NCBI GenBank assembly: GCA_029339195.1
Contig: JAPTJF010000742.1
Location: 1 to 16,780, forward strand
Direction of reading: 5' to 3'
DNA from: Micractinium sp. NFX-FRZ
Lineage: Eukaryota > Chlorophyta > Trebouxiophyceae > Chlorellales > Chlorellaceae
DNA length: 16,780 nucleotides
This document shows positions 5,678 to 13,463 of the stretch, piece after piece (position 1 is the first letter of the stretch; each line of letters starts with the position of its first letter). The position numbers and the translations under genes were made by a program. Under the pieces are notes generated by a model. The model saw nothing but the letters and a program-made list of their open reading frames with translations. It was not told where the DNA came from and ran no database searches.

Positions 5678-6955
5678 ATGAAGCACCCCAAGTACTCCAT
5701 TAGCCTCAACACGACCGATCGGGTCTCGGGCACCGCTGCCGACTGCGTGATCGGCGGGGGCAACCTCGGCATCCCGCCCGGGGTCTATGACCTGAGCGTG
5801 GAGTCGTCGGGGGTCAGGCTGTCGAGCATCCCTGACTATGCCCCATACATTGCCTACTCCCTGCGCCAAATCAACCCGCAGTACGAGGGTCCGGTGGCAC
5901 GGATACAAAGGGGGTCTGATAATGCAACAGAGGACTTTGAGTACATCAACGGACAATTGATCTCTGTATTTGGGCTCGACACCGTCGAGGAGTGGCTCAA
6001 CGGCTCGGCCGGCTACATCCACACCTGGTACGACCAGAGCGGGCGCGGCCAGCATGCCATCGGGCTCGCGGCTGGCACGGGCACCAAGCCGCAGCTGGTA
6101 CTATCCGGGGACGAGTATGTGGTGTATTTTAATGGGACATCAAATGCCAACGGATCTTATTTTGACCTGGGCACGCCGACTTGGAATGTTCGGACAAGAG
6201 GGTTTGCGTTTGCAAGCCGATGCAACATGTTGGCACCTAATCCCTGGGAACGATTGTTTGAGTTCGGTCCGCTCAACCTAAACGAAATATCGCTTTTTCG
6301 GGTCTCTACCAGTAATGACATGACCTTTAGAATGGGACAAGCCGGATCCCTGGCATCCTCGACAAAAACGCTATTAGCCAACCAAATGCAGACACTCTCG
6401 GGGTACACAACTACTTCCAGCACGTCGACTACTATTGAACTCTTGATCAACAACATATCCACAGGGGCTTCCACAAACTCTATTGTACTTACTGACCGCA
6501 CGTCAACATATGGGTACATCGGTCGTTCCAGCGCACCAGCAGATGCCTACTCCAACATGGAGCTTGCGGAAATCGTGTTTTATAATGATGCACTCACTCG
6601 CACCCAGGTCCAAAGGGTCACCGCAAGTCTATCGTCGTCTCAACCCCTCACCGAGCCGCCCAAGACCCTCCGGCTCAAGTCAAGGACTTTCAACCAACCT
6701 GACACGTACGACACCGCCACGCGTGGGTGCACGCAGGTTATAGGGATGTTTGAGCCGATTGCAGACGCTGGGACAGACACCATTTATGAGACCGACCACC
6801 ACTACGCAGTCCGAGTGCAGTGCCCCGACACCTCGAGTGTCCACCTGAGGCTCGAGGACACGGATGGAGCCCCCGTCGAAAAGGAGATGCATTATACACT
6901 GACTCTGGAGCCGGTGGAAGGGTGCGGGTGCGGGAAAAATAGCAACATAACCTAA
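5678..6955 (+). CDS. Jelly-roll virion protein with inserted concanavalin/LamG-like lectin domain
   Basis: I use the ATG at 5678 (425 residues), because MKHPKYSISLNTTDRVSG then aligns with MHAKYHLTLNTTHRVSG of the next gene; an in-frame ATG at 5666 would add four residues. Residues 1-48 and 329-412 match the start and end of that 142-aa neighbour, including SRTFNQPDTYD and LEDTDGAPV. Between them sits about 280 residues resembling the arabinofuranosidase-B/LamG-type fold: AYSLRQINPQYEGPVARIQRGSDN (59-82), the signature TWYDQSGRGQHA (116-127), and the closing ELAEIVFYNDALTRTQ (295-310). The likely role is a surface protein with a glycan-binding domain displayed on a capsid-type jelly-roll. The C-terminus is Cys-rich (GCGCGK, 415-420). 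TAAATG links its stop to the next start. Confidence 0.72.
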   Translation: MKHPKYSISLNTTDRVSGTAADCVIGGGNLGIPPGVYDLSVESSGVRLSSIPDYAPYIAYSLRQINPQYEGPVARIQRGSDNATEDFEYINGQLISVFGLDTVEEWLNGSAGYIHTWYDQSGRGQHAIGLAAGTGTKPQLVLSGDEYVVYFNGTSNANGSYFDLGTPTWNVRTRGFAFASRCNMLAPNPWERLFEFGPLNLNEISLFRVSTSNDMTFRMGQAGSLASSTKTLLANQMQTLSGYTTTSSTSTTIELLINNISTGASTNSIVLTDRTSTYGYIGRSSAPADAYSNMELAEIVFYNDALTRTQVQRVTASLSSSQPLTEPPKTLRLKSRTFNQPDTYDTATRGCTQVIGMFEPIADAGTDTIYETDHHYAVRVQCPDTSSVHLRLEDTDGAPVEKEMHYTLTLEPVEGCGCGKNSNIT

Positions 6956-7384
6956 ATGCACGCCAAATACCACCTCACCCTCAATACCACCCACCGTGTG
7001 TCTGGCCAGACGTCTGATTGCCTCGTCCCGAGTGCATTCAATATGCCATCGGGGCTGGACAAGCCGTGCAAGTTACAAATCGTGGCCTCGAGCCTGATTA
7101 CCCGGGCGGCTCACACCGACCTCTACGTCCGGAGCCGGTCCTTCTCCCAACCCAACAGCTACGACTCGGGCACCAAGACGACCAATGTCATCATCGGCAA
7201 GCTGACACCCCACATCAATGCGCAAGGCGTGTATGTCTTTTACGCCGACAGCAAGAGTTCGCCCGAGTTTGTTGTGGCGCCTCCCCAGCTCAATCAACCC
7301 ATTCATCTACAACTGACCGACAAGGATGGGGCGCCTGTTGCTGTGGCCGATTACTCGGTCACGCTGGTGCTAACAAGTCTGTGA
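6956..7384 (+). CDS. Jelly-roll-like virion protein, minimal paralogue of the preceding gene
   Basis: A 142-residue protein starting directly on the stop of its neighbour (TAAATG). KYHLTLNTTHRVSG (4-17) aligns with the N-terminus of the preceding protein, and YVRSRSFSQPNSYD (57-70), IIGKLTP (79-85) and LQLTDKDGAPVAVADYSVTL (118-137) align with its C-terminal part. No lectin segment is present, so this is the bare scaffold. The same two blocks appear weakly in the penton-like protein at 2073-2936. A vertex or capsid-cement protein is the best guess. The 3' end overlaps the stop of the convergent 90-aa gene by 15 bases. Confidence 0.72.
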   Translation: MHAKYHLTLNTTHRVSGQTSDCLVPSAFNMPSGLDKPCKLQIVASSLITRAAHTDLYVRSRSFSQPNSYDSGTKTTNVIIGKLTPHINAQGVYVFYADSKSSPEFVVAPPQLNQPIHLQLTDKDGAPVAVADYSVTLVLTSL

Positions 7385-7642
7385 CTTGCGGGTGCAGCCC
7401 GATTCCGTGCAGGACTGACCTTCAAGGATCCTTGGCTCTGGAGCCCGCGCCTCGACTGTGACGGGGCTCTTGGGGAGTGTCACGGGGCGCAGCTTGCTTA
7501 GGATCTTTTCGGGTTTGTACTTTTTGCCGTGCTTGGCCTCGCACTTGAGATGATAAGAAATACACAGGTCGATCAGGGTGCGGTCAAGGCCAGGGTACTC
7601 GGCCATGTAGGCTTTGATGAGCTTCTCGCGGGCGGGGTCCAT
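7370..7642 (-). CDS. Hypothetical 90-aa protein downstream of the packaging ATPase
   Basis: Begins MDPAREKLIKAYMAEYPGLD, with helix-rich sequence to about residue 50 (LIDLCISYHLKCEAKHGKKYKPEK) and a low-complexity Pro/Arg/Cys tail. The ATG is preceded on its strand by ATTAATTTAAAATG, matching the ATTTAAAAATG arms of the divergent promoter at 2046-2075. It is the last gene of the leftward block (coiled-coil protein, ATPase, this gene) and overlaps the convergent jelly-roll gene by 15 bases. No family recognised; the spacing suggests a late morphogenesis gene. Confidence 0.7.
   Translation of the reverse strand: MDPAREKLIKAYMAEYPGLDRTLIDLCISYHLKCEAKHGKKYKPEKILSKLRPVTLPKSPVTVEARAPEPRILEGQSCTESGCTRKSQTC
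7374..7388. terminator. Hairpin at convergent overlapping stop codons
   Basis: CAAGTC (7374-7379), loop TGT, GACTTG (7383-7388): a perfect 6-bp stem with a 3-base loop. The rightward stop (7382-7384) lies inside it and the leftward stop (7372-7370) abuts it. Being symmetric it could mark 3' ends in both directions. Function is inferred. Confidence 0.45.
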
Positions 7643-7658
7643 TTTAAATTAATACAAG
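7643..7658 (-). promoter_or_regulatory. TTTAAA-type box before the 90-aa gene
   Basis: Reading leftward, GTATTAATTTAAA directly precedes the ATG at 7642, giving ATTTAAAATG. It lies between the ATPase stop and this gene in a 22-base gap, and resembles the promoter arms at 2046-2075. Promoter function is inferred from repetition of the motif. Confidence 0.45.
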
Positions 7659-7664
7659 ATTTTT

Positions 7665-8591
7665 TTAGGGCGCATCCGGGATCAGCAGGGTGTCCAGGTT
7701 CTTACGAAACCTCATCCTCGGATCCTTGGTGTCAAAGTCGACCAACAAGTAGCCATAGGGCTCGGCCGTCGCCTCGTCCCACATTTTCAAAAAAGTGGTC
7801 TCATCCACATACGAGCTAAACTCACGGGACACCTCTTTGCGTATCTCCTCGCTCTTGTTTCCAAACAATGCAAGCATACTCAGATTGTTTCGAAGCCCCT
7901 TGGGGAGGCCATTCTTGTATGTTTGAGTCAAGAAGAGCATACTGGTCCGCATGTGCCTATGGAGGATCGTAAAGTTGCGCAGGGGCGATGTTGCCTTGTT
8001 GGAATACACGGGAGTGCCGAGCATATCGTCGAAGACCAACAGGGTCTCTGGGAACTTGCCCGACCGGGTCGGGGACATCGGGGGCTCAAAGTCGCTCATA
8101 TAGAGGTCGATCAGCGCATCGGGGTCAAAGGTGTCAATGTCCCCCTTGTGGCGTAAGAAACGCTCGTATGTCTCCTTTTTGCGCAGATAGTCCTTGTAAT
8201 CATCGATGCCCGCCTTGATCTCCTGCCAGACCGACATGAAGATTTGGTCGTTATACTCGGTGAATGCTTTGATGGCATAATAGTGCCCCACCCCGTGCAC
8301 GCCGTTGGCGTGCCCGTCCAGGAGGAGCTGGTACTTGGGCTCGTTGTGCCAAGTTTTTGAGAATATATAAATATTGTCAAATGTCTTGGTTTTATCGTAT
8401 TTCTTGATGAGGTTTAATAGCAGGTTGGTCTTGCCCATCCCCCGCGCCGCCACGATCAGCCCCAAGAAGGGGACGCGGGGCATCCCGTCGGGGACTTCGC
8501 GGGGCTCTGCCTGAACCACGCTGAATACTTCCGTGCCCAGCCCGGGGAGCTTTTCGGTCTTCACGCCACGCGCGCTCCGTAGGAGTGTCAT
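7665..8591 (-). CDS. FtsK/HerA-type genome packaging ATPase
   Basis: A 308-residue P-loop ATPase of the A32/FtsK-HerA packaging class, which pumps viral DNA into preformed DJR capsids. Walker A is AARGMGKT (48-55; K54 and T55 bind nucleotide, the usual first Gly is Ala), Walker B is LLVFDD (184-189) with the double acid, and LTQT (221-224), following HRHMRTS, fits the sensor/arginine region typical of this class. Length is near the usual 250-300 residues. It is the middle gene of a leftward block behind a coiled-coil protein, with only 17 bases between them; TTTTAAAATATA lies about 15 bases before its ATG within that junction. Confidence 0.92.
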   Translation of the reverse strand: MTLLRSARGVKTEKLPGLGTEVFSVVQAEPREVPDGMPRVPFLGLIVAARGMGKTNLLLNLIKKYDKTKTFDNIYIFSKTWHNEPKYQLLLDGHANGVHGVGHYYAIKAFTEYNDQIFMSVWQEIKAGIDDYKDYLRKKETYERFLRHKGDIDTFDPDALIDLYMSDFEPPMSPTRSGKFPETLLVFDDMLGTPVYSNKATSPLRNFTILHRHMRTSMLFLTQTYKNGLPKGLRNNLSMLALFGNKSEEIRKEVSREFSSYVDETTFLKMWDEATAEPYGYLLVDFDTKDPRMRFRKNLDTLLIPDAP

Positions 8592-8608
8592 TACTGTCTA
8601 TGTATATT

Positions 8609-9199
8609 TTAAAATCCCCCAAGCTGTTTCAGCAACATCTCTCTCTTGATACTGTCGATCTGCGACCTCATGTTGCTCGCCGTCCAGTGCCCAAGATCAC
8701 GCTGGACTTCGGCGCGTGCAACCTCGTGCGGGGGCAGGGGCGCGGCAGGTGCTTCCCGTTTCGCCCTTGACCTCTTGACCACCACATACTCGACTTCCTC
8801 GTCCTCGCTCGACTCTTCAAGCACAACCTTGCGGACCTTGCGCTGTTTCGGGACCGGCACGGGCTCGGACGGTGCGACAGGCGGCTTTTGAAGAGCTTCC
8901 GCCCTGTCCCGGAGCTCTGCTTCCCGAGCATCGTTTTGTGATTTCAAAAGTTCGTATTCCTTGGCCTTCAGGAATTTTTCTCTGGATTTTTCGGCCGCCC
9001 TCTCTTGGCGTACCTGCACAGCCCGCTCCCGAGCCAGTCGCAGCTTGTCGAGGCGCTCTTGGCTCAGCGGGCTACGCCCGCCCGGGCAATCGCCCGGCAG
9101 CGGGCTACGCCCGGTCGTGGGGATAGTGGCCTGATGGTCGGCGGTAGTCGGGACTTGCTCCTGTGGAGCGTGGCCGTTGGCTATTTCTACTGTTTCCAT
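8609..9199 (-). CDS. Charged coiled-coil protein, likely virion/morphogenesis
   Basis: A 196-residue protein. Residues 1-45 are low-complexity and contain RSPL twice (31-34, 42-45), encoded by a GC-rich palindromic repeat. Residues 46-105 (SQERLDKLRLARERAVQVRQERAAEKSREK...) form a long charged helix or coiled coil, 106-125 are Pro/Val-rich, 127-136 very acidic (LEESSEDEEV), and the last 30 residues helical (MRSQIDSIKREMLLKQLGGF). Similar Leu/Arg/Lys coiled-coil proteins occur near the ATPase in PLVs. It is divergent from the fibre gene (35 bp apart), with the ATPase 17 bases downstream. Function unknown; scaffold or internal virion role is inference. Confidence 0.72.
   Translation of the reverse strand: METVEIANGHAPQEQVPTTADHQATIPTTGRSPLPGDCPGGRSPLSQERLDKLRLARERAVQVRQERAAEKSREKFLKAKEYELLKSQNDAREAELRDRAEALQKPPVAPSEPVPVPKQRKVRKVVLEESSEDEEVEYVVVKRSRAKREAPAAPLPPHEVARAEVQRDLGHWTASNMRSQIDSIKREMLLKQLGGF
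9065..9113. repeat. Two-copy GC-rich palindromic mini-repeat inside a gene
   Basis: CAGCGGGCTACGCCCG occurs at 9065-9080 and 9098-9113 (period 33). Each contains GGGC-TAC-GCCC, a palindrome with a TAC loop, and between the copies CCGGGC-AATC-GCCCGG (9082-9097) forms another hairpin. In the leftward gene it encodes the duplicated RSPL segment. Confidence 0.8.
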
Positions 9200-9234
9200 T
9201 GAGGTCTATCGAGAAAATATTCCTCAGTGACTCT
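9200..9234. promoter_or_regulatory. Divergent promoter region between coiled-coil and fibre genes
   Basis: A 35-base gap between opposite start codons (9199 leftward, 9235 rightward) containing GAAAATATTC flanked by TGAGG (9200-9204) and a CCTCA complement. It must contain or overlap both promoters. No stronger motif is visible. Confidence 0.35.
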
Positions 9235-12200
9235 ATGAATTCTGGCACGGGTCAGTACTCGGCGTACATATCCCAACCGGGTCTCTTGGCATCTGTGCCG
9301 GACTGGGTTCGACCCAATCAGGGCGATGTCAGCCTTGGGGCTTTTGATATTGACATACCCCTGGTGCAGGGAGTACAAAAGATCCCAGGGGGCATCCGCG
9401 TGGACTCCTTGACGTCCAGCACAGATCACACCTTTACCCTGGGCGACTTTGAAAACACCCCAGGATACATCACGCGGGCGGATGTAGGCCAGGCGGGGCT
9501 CACGAATGATTACGACGATCTTGACAACAAGCCAGACCTGAATGCCCTCGAGACCTCTTTGATCGCAGCAGCCGAGGGGGCGGCCAGTGGTCTTGTTGCT
9601 GGAGCCATCGGCTCGGCGCTGGGTGGGGCTCCGGATGTGCCAGGGGCGATTGGCGATTTTTTCGATGGCCTCATCCCGGATGGTGCCGACGGGGAGACGC
9701 CCAACAAAGAGGAGGATTCCAGGCAAGTTATGTCGTGGTACAACCTCAAAGACCGCCCCCTAGCGGCTCGGCAAAACCCCAACGGAGTGCGCGACATTGG
9801 TTTTTTTGGCAATGTGTACGGATCGGGGTTCCTCGTGCGCGATACGAATCTATTCTTTGATGCAAGTGAAAACGTGAAATTCGAGACAGACACTCGCAAC
9901 AACGACTGGCTGCTCAACCTCGCCACCAAGGATGCGAACCTTCGCCACGTGGATGTCCGGGGCAATCTGGCGACGGGTAATGTGACTCTCAATAGCGCGT
10001 ACTTTAACCAAAATGGCAACAACATGATATGCCTTGTTGCGACCCCAGCGGATCGGCACGATCTCGCCGCTGATCGCGTGTTGGGCTTTGGGGTCAACTC
10101 ATATGGCATTCGGTACAATGGGCGCAATCCAGACAGCGTACATCAGTTTATGGGGCGCAACGGGCATTGGGCGAACGTCACGATCGACGGGGTTTCCACA
10201 GGTGCCAATATAGCCGCAAAGAACGCCATTTTATCGACTGCTATTTTTGAGCAGGTGGGAAACAATATGATTTGTTTGTCTGCAAGCCCCTGGGATCGGG
10301 GAAACCTGTCCGCCCATGATGTACTCGGATTTGGAGCGCAAGGGAACACTCTCTGGACAAACATGCGCTCTCAAGATGGCGATATGGTATGGCGGGCGGG
10401 CAGCGCCGAGTGCGCCAACCTAAACTACACCGAGTTCTCGCACCGTGGGAATCTGGTGGCCAATGTGGGCGTATTTACCAACCTGAACCTTGGATCTAAG
10501 GTGGGCAACAACATCGTCTGCTTATTTGGCAACTCGGCCAACCGTGACACGACGGAAGTCATCGGGTTTGGCGTGGGCTTTAACCAGACCCTCTGGACTA
10601 ACCTCCGCAATACCGACGGGGCTATGAGGTGGAGGGCTGGGACGGACGAGATTGCCAGCCTGAGTGGTGATTCATTTTCGCATCGGGGCAACCTGAAAGC
10701 AGCCAATCTGTACTTGAAAGACTATAGCTTTGCGCACCGAGGCGTCTTCAACGGCCTCGACCCCAAGGTGGGCATCTTTACCGCCGCCCCACAGGCGACC
10801 CTGCACATCTCGTCCCCAGCCAACACCGACCGCACGATGATGGGGGCAAATGCGGGGGATGGAGGCTCATTGCGGATGTTCCAGCACCAAGTCTCGCTCC
10901 TGGGCTATGCGGGCGAGGGGTATAACAAGTCGGGCGTAAAGCTGTATGCGGGTCAATATGACTCGGCGAATACCTATGTGCTTGCGGCTGAGAACGACAC
11001 GGGTGATTTAGATTGTTCCATCCAAAACGGCAATCTATGGATGCGTGGGGCGGTGTTGGCGGACAGGCTTGGCGTGAACACCAACACCCCGCGCGAGCTG
11101 GTGGATGTGGCGGGTCAGGGCAACGTAGGCATCCGTATTTTGAGCTCGACTATGGCAGACACTAATCGGGTGGCGCGGCTGGACTTGTGCCGGTGGGACA
11201 CTTTGTTGGGGGGCAAGGTGTTTGGCCAAGACACCTACACCGACTGGCGACTCGAGGGTGGGGCGGATGGAAACCTGTCCGTCGTATCGGGGGACACGAT
11301 ACAAGGGGTGGGGGAGAGGGTCAAGGTGACCGCGGGTGGTAATGTGATTGCTCGGCATTTTGTGGGCAACGGGTGCTACTTGGAGGGGCTGACTGGGACG
11401 GCGCTTGGGGCTACGATTGACGCCTCGCAAATCATCAGTGGGACACTGGGCGGCGAGCGGCTGCCCCTTGGGCTCGGGAGCGGACTACTGGATCTCCGCA
11501 ACGGTGTGGCGAATATCAATTATATTCAAACGAATATTCGGCCAGCCCCTGGTGGGTTTTCATCGGGGGGTGACTTTTCAAATGTTGTTGTATGGGGTGC
11601 AGCGGGTCGCTCACAGCCCACGGCGTATATGCGGTTCTTTTCCAAGACGTTTGATGACCAAGGGAATTTCGAGATTGGGTTGCAGCTGGCTGCGTCCGAT
11701 TGTGTGCCGAGGTTTAATATAACCAATACAGGGCTCGTCGGGATTGGCAACACTGCTCCGCTCCACAAGCTTTCGGTCGATGGGGGTGTTTTCGTTGGTG
11801 GTGGGCTAGACGTGACGGGCGTTCTTGACCTCGGGACGACTCATACAGGAAGAGAGTCTAGTGCGGGCAAAATAGCATACGGAGGGTGGGACCCCACTGC
11901 TCTAAACTTGGTAGGATATGGGACTGCGAGCGGAAATCGCAGAGTCAAGGTATGGGACAGCCTGGACTGTGTTGCAAACATCAACGCCACATCGGCAAGC
12001 TTTGTTTCTACTACGTCGCCGCAGACCACAACTTTCAAAACGACCGCAGGAGGCGTTGGCACAAGTGTCAAGCACCACTATTACACCTTCAACGGGGCGT
12101 CTCCTTCGGGTGAGATTGCGTTCATTGATACAGGGAATTTCACAGGCAAGTTTAACTTTTCGACGAGAGCGCCCGGTGCTCCCACAAACGGGATGATAGG

Positions 12201-12732
12201 GCGAGTGTCCATCGGTCAAGCGATGAACTTTGGAAATCCCGTCGCAAACAATATCATTACGCTCTACGGCGATAGCGACGACCCGAACCAGCTTGGGTCG
12301 AGATACGGGTTTGGCATAAGCTCGGGCACCTTGATATATTCTGGCTGGGACACCTCGTCGACTCACGCTTTTTATGGAGGAACGACTGTCTATGCGGCAA
12401 TTGCGAATGCAGGAGCATACCACCGCACGGGAGCCTGGGGCACCCTATCAGACGAAAGGCTCAAAGAGAACATTGAGGATGCGAGGGGCTACCTGGAGGA
12501 CATTCGCAGGTTGCGAGTGCGCAAGTATTCTCTCAAAGAAGAAGCGTCGAATGTGGCAACGAAACTGGGATTTGTTGCGCAAGAGGTGGAGCAATTGTTC
12601 CCAGGCCTTGTAGGGGAAGTAGGGGAGCACAAGACTGTCAAGACATCAGTGTTGACTCCAATGCTTGTTAAGAGCATCCAAGAACTGGCGGCCAGGGTGG
12701 AGGCTCTCGAAGAAGCGCTTGCTCTTTCCTGA
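9235..12732 (+). CDS. Large fibre protein with C-terminal intramolecular chaperone (peptidase S74)
   Basis: The frame is open from 9163, but the ATG at 9235 (MNSGTGQYSAYISQPG, 1165 residues) avoids overlap with the divergent gene at 9199. The end is an S74 chaperone domain: LSDERLKENI holds S1072 and K1077, the dyad that in tailspike and fibre proteins cleaves the chain just before the Ser, so a C-terminal piece of about 94 residues would be released after trimer folding. The shaft has NN-x-I-x-L...GFG...LWTN repeats (residues about 262, 343, 425, and a more diverged one near 1005) and three VGI/GVNT..P...L.V-type motifs (about 512, 613, 833) common in beta-helical fibres. A Gly/Ala-rich segment lies at about 120-150. 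The likely role is host attachment. It is a separate rightward unit and the longest gene here. Confidence 0.88.
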   Translation: MNSGTGQYSAYISQPGLLASVPDWVRPNQGDVSLGAFDIDIPLVQGVQKIPGGIRVDSLTSSTDHTFTLGDFENTPGYITRADVGQAGLTNDYDDLDNKPDLNALETSLIAAAEGAASGLVAGAIGSALGGAPDVPGAIGDFFDGLIPDGADGETPNKEEDSRQVMSWYNLKDRPLAARQNPNGVRDIGFFGNVYGSGFLVRDTNLFFDASENVKFETDTRNNDWLLNLATKDANLRHVDVRGNLATGNVTLNSAYFNQNGNNMICLVATPADRHDLAADRVLGFGVNSYGIRYNGRNPDSVHQFMGRNGHWANVTIDGVSTGANIAAKNAILSTAIFEQVGNNMICLSASPWDRGNLSAHDVLGFGAQGNTLWTNMRSQDGDMVWRAGSAECANLNYTEFSHRGNLVANVGVFTNLNLGSKVGNNIVCLFGNSANRDTTEVIGFGVGFNQTLWTNLRNTDGAMRWRAGTDEIASLSGDSFSHRGNLKAANLYLKDYSFAHRGVFNGLDPKVGIFTAAPQATLHISSPANTDRTMMGANAGDGGSLRMFQHQVSLLGYAGEGYNKSGVKLYAGQYDSANTYVLAAENDTGDLDCSIQNGNLWMRGAVLADRLGVNTNTPRELVDVAGQGNVGIRILSSTMADTNRVARLDLCRWDTLLGGKVFGQDTYTDWRLEGGADGNLSVVSGDTIQGVGERVKVTAGGNVIARHFVGNGCYLEGLTGTALGATIDASQIISGTLGGERLPLGLGSGLLDLRNGVANINYIQTNIRPAPGGFSSGGDFSNVVVWGAAGRSQPTAYMRFFSKTFDDQGNFEIGLQLAASDCVPRFNITNTGLVGIGNTAPLHKLSVDGGVFVGGGLDVTGVLDLGTTHTGRESSAGKIAYGGWDPTALNLVGYGTASGNRRVKVWDSLDCVANINATSASFVSTTSPQTTTFKTTAGGVGTSVKHHYYTFNGASPSGEIAFIDTGNFTGKFNFSTRAPGAPTNGMIGRVSIGQAMNFGNPVANNIITLYGDSDDPNQLGSRYGFGISSGTLIYSGWDTSSTHAFYGGTTVYAAIANAGAYHRTGAWGTLSDERLKENIEDARGYLEDIRRLRVRKYSLKEEASNVATKLGFVAQEVEQLFPGLVGEVGEHKTVKTSVLTPMLVKSIQELAARVEALEEALALS

Positions 12733-12741
12733 TCGGCGGAA

Positions 12742-12760
12742 TTTTCTTGGCAATACTTAT
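12742..12760 (+). promoter_or_regulatory. TTTTCTTGG motif upstream of nuclease gene
   Basis: TTTTCTTGGCAATACTTAT, one of three related 19-base elements (others at 13212 and 13549), all in this right-hand cluster. It sits 33 bases before the ATG at 12794, followed by AATAAAATCTATAAG. Candidate early-class promoter element; inferred from recurrence. Confidence 0.45.
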
Positions 12761-12793
12761 GACACTCCTAAGAATAAAATCTATAAGTAATGT

Positions 12794-13207
12794 ATGAGCC
12801 TCTTCGGAGCCAAGTACTTTCCGGTGAGCCGGTTTTGCAAGGACGGTGCTCAAGCCGAGGACGATGTCCTCCCCATAGTTCAAAAGATGCTTGGGCGAGA
12901 CACTCGCAAGACGGTGGCTTACCATGCCATGGACTATTTCTGTCCCAGCAAGAGAACCTGGCTCGAACTGAAAAGTCGAAACTGCTACAGATGCAAGTAC
13001 CCATCGACCATCGTCCCGGCCAGCAAAATTGCCTTTGCGGCCGACATGCTGGCTCGGGGCGACAGGGTCGTATTCTTGTTCCTGTTCGAGGACGGCCTGT
13101 TCAGGTACGACTACACCGGGCAACCGTTGCAGGAAAACTGTGTTGGCTCCAAGCTCCATGCGCACTTCCCCGTGGGAGACCTGGTCCGGGTATGCGGACG
13201 GCCTTAA
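12794..13207 (+). CDS. PD-(D/E)XK-type nuclease
   Basis: A 137-residue protein from the ATG at 12794. MDYFCPSKRTWLELKSRN has the spacing of a PD-(D/E)XK core: D47, then E58-L-K60 on the next strand, followed by CKYPSTIVPASKIAFA with a conserved-looking Tyr-Pro and K78, and an upstream acidic E22/D23. Viral relatives with an ELK-x-R...Y-P...K pattern are resolvase- or recombination-like nucleases. It precedes a small basic gene and the DNA polymerase, fitting a replication or genome-processing job such as resolving intermediates. The ATG at 12790 belongs to another frame. The family is read from motifs only. Confidence 0.75.
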   Translation: MSLFGAKYFPVSRFCKDGAQAEDDVLPIVQKMLGRDTRKTVAYHAMDYFCPSKRTWLELKSRNCYRCKYPSTIVPASKIAFAADMLARGDRVVFLFLFEDGLFRYDYTGQPLQENCVGSKLHAHFPVGDLVRVCGRP

Positions 13208-13211
13208 TATT

Positions 13212-13230
13212 TTTTCTTGGGGTACACTAT
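13212..13230 (+). promoter_or_regulatory. TTTTCTTGG motif upstream of 59-aa gene
   Basis: TTTTCTTGGGGTACACTAT ends directly before the ATG at 13231 and starts five bases after the nuclease stop. It matches the elements at 12742 and 13549. The zero spacing to the ATG would give an extremely short leader or imply a different start of transcription. Confidence 0.45.
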
Positions 13231-13410
13231 ATGCCGTCAGGCAGTCCTGAGAAGAACCGAGAGTACCAGGCCAAGTACATCGAAAAGGTCGGTTTGGCCG
13301 AGGTGTACCGCAAGCAGCTCATCCGCAAGATGAAGCGTGGGTATGAACCCAAGCCTGCCACGGTGGCCAAATACAACATCCGCCCAGAGGACTTGGTGGG
13401 CGACGAGTAG
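13231..13410 (+). CDS. Small basic 59-aa protein
   Basis: From ATG 13231 (MPSGSPEKNREYQAKYIEKV...) to TAG 13408-13410. It is highly charged, with a helix-prone KNREYQAKYIEK segment and an acidic end (PEDLVGDE). The same frame extends upstream without a stop through the nuclease gene, but that part is out of frame with the real nuclease and is a shadow. A clean ATG after a TTTTCTTGG element, plus a strong hairpin just after the stop, supports it as a separate unit. No family recognised; nucleic-acid binding is possible from the charge. Confidence 0.6.
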   Translation: MPSGSPEKNREYQAKYIEKVGLAEVYRKQLIRKMKRGYEPKPATVAKYNIRPEDLVGDE

Positions 13411-13421
13411 AGATTATTCTT

Positions 13422-13456
13422 AAGATATGTCTGGCACGTCCTGGTAGACATATCTT
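13422..13456 (+). terminator. Stem-loop after the 59-aa gene
   Basis: AAGATATGTCT (13422-13432) and AGACATATCTT (13446-13456) form a perfect 11-bp stem with a 13-base loop, 11 bases after the stop codon. Strong 3' hairpins mark transcript ends or polyadenylation sites in mimiviruses and some virophages, so a terminator is the natural reading; an operator would be an alternative. Confidence 0.6.
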
Positions 13457-13463
13457 GGGACTT

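Noticed and set aside
9163..9234. Upstream part of the fibre frame from ATG 9163
   Set aside because: It overlaps the start of the divergent coiled-coil gene; ATG 9235 gives a clean gap and an N-terminus typical of a soluble virion protein.
12790..13230. 206-codon ORF starting at 12790
   Set aside because: Its first part is out of frame with the PD-(D/E)XK-like gene at 12794; only the last 59 codons from ATG 13231 look real.
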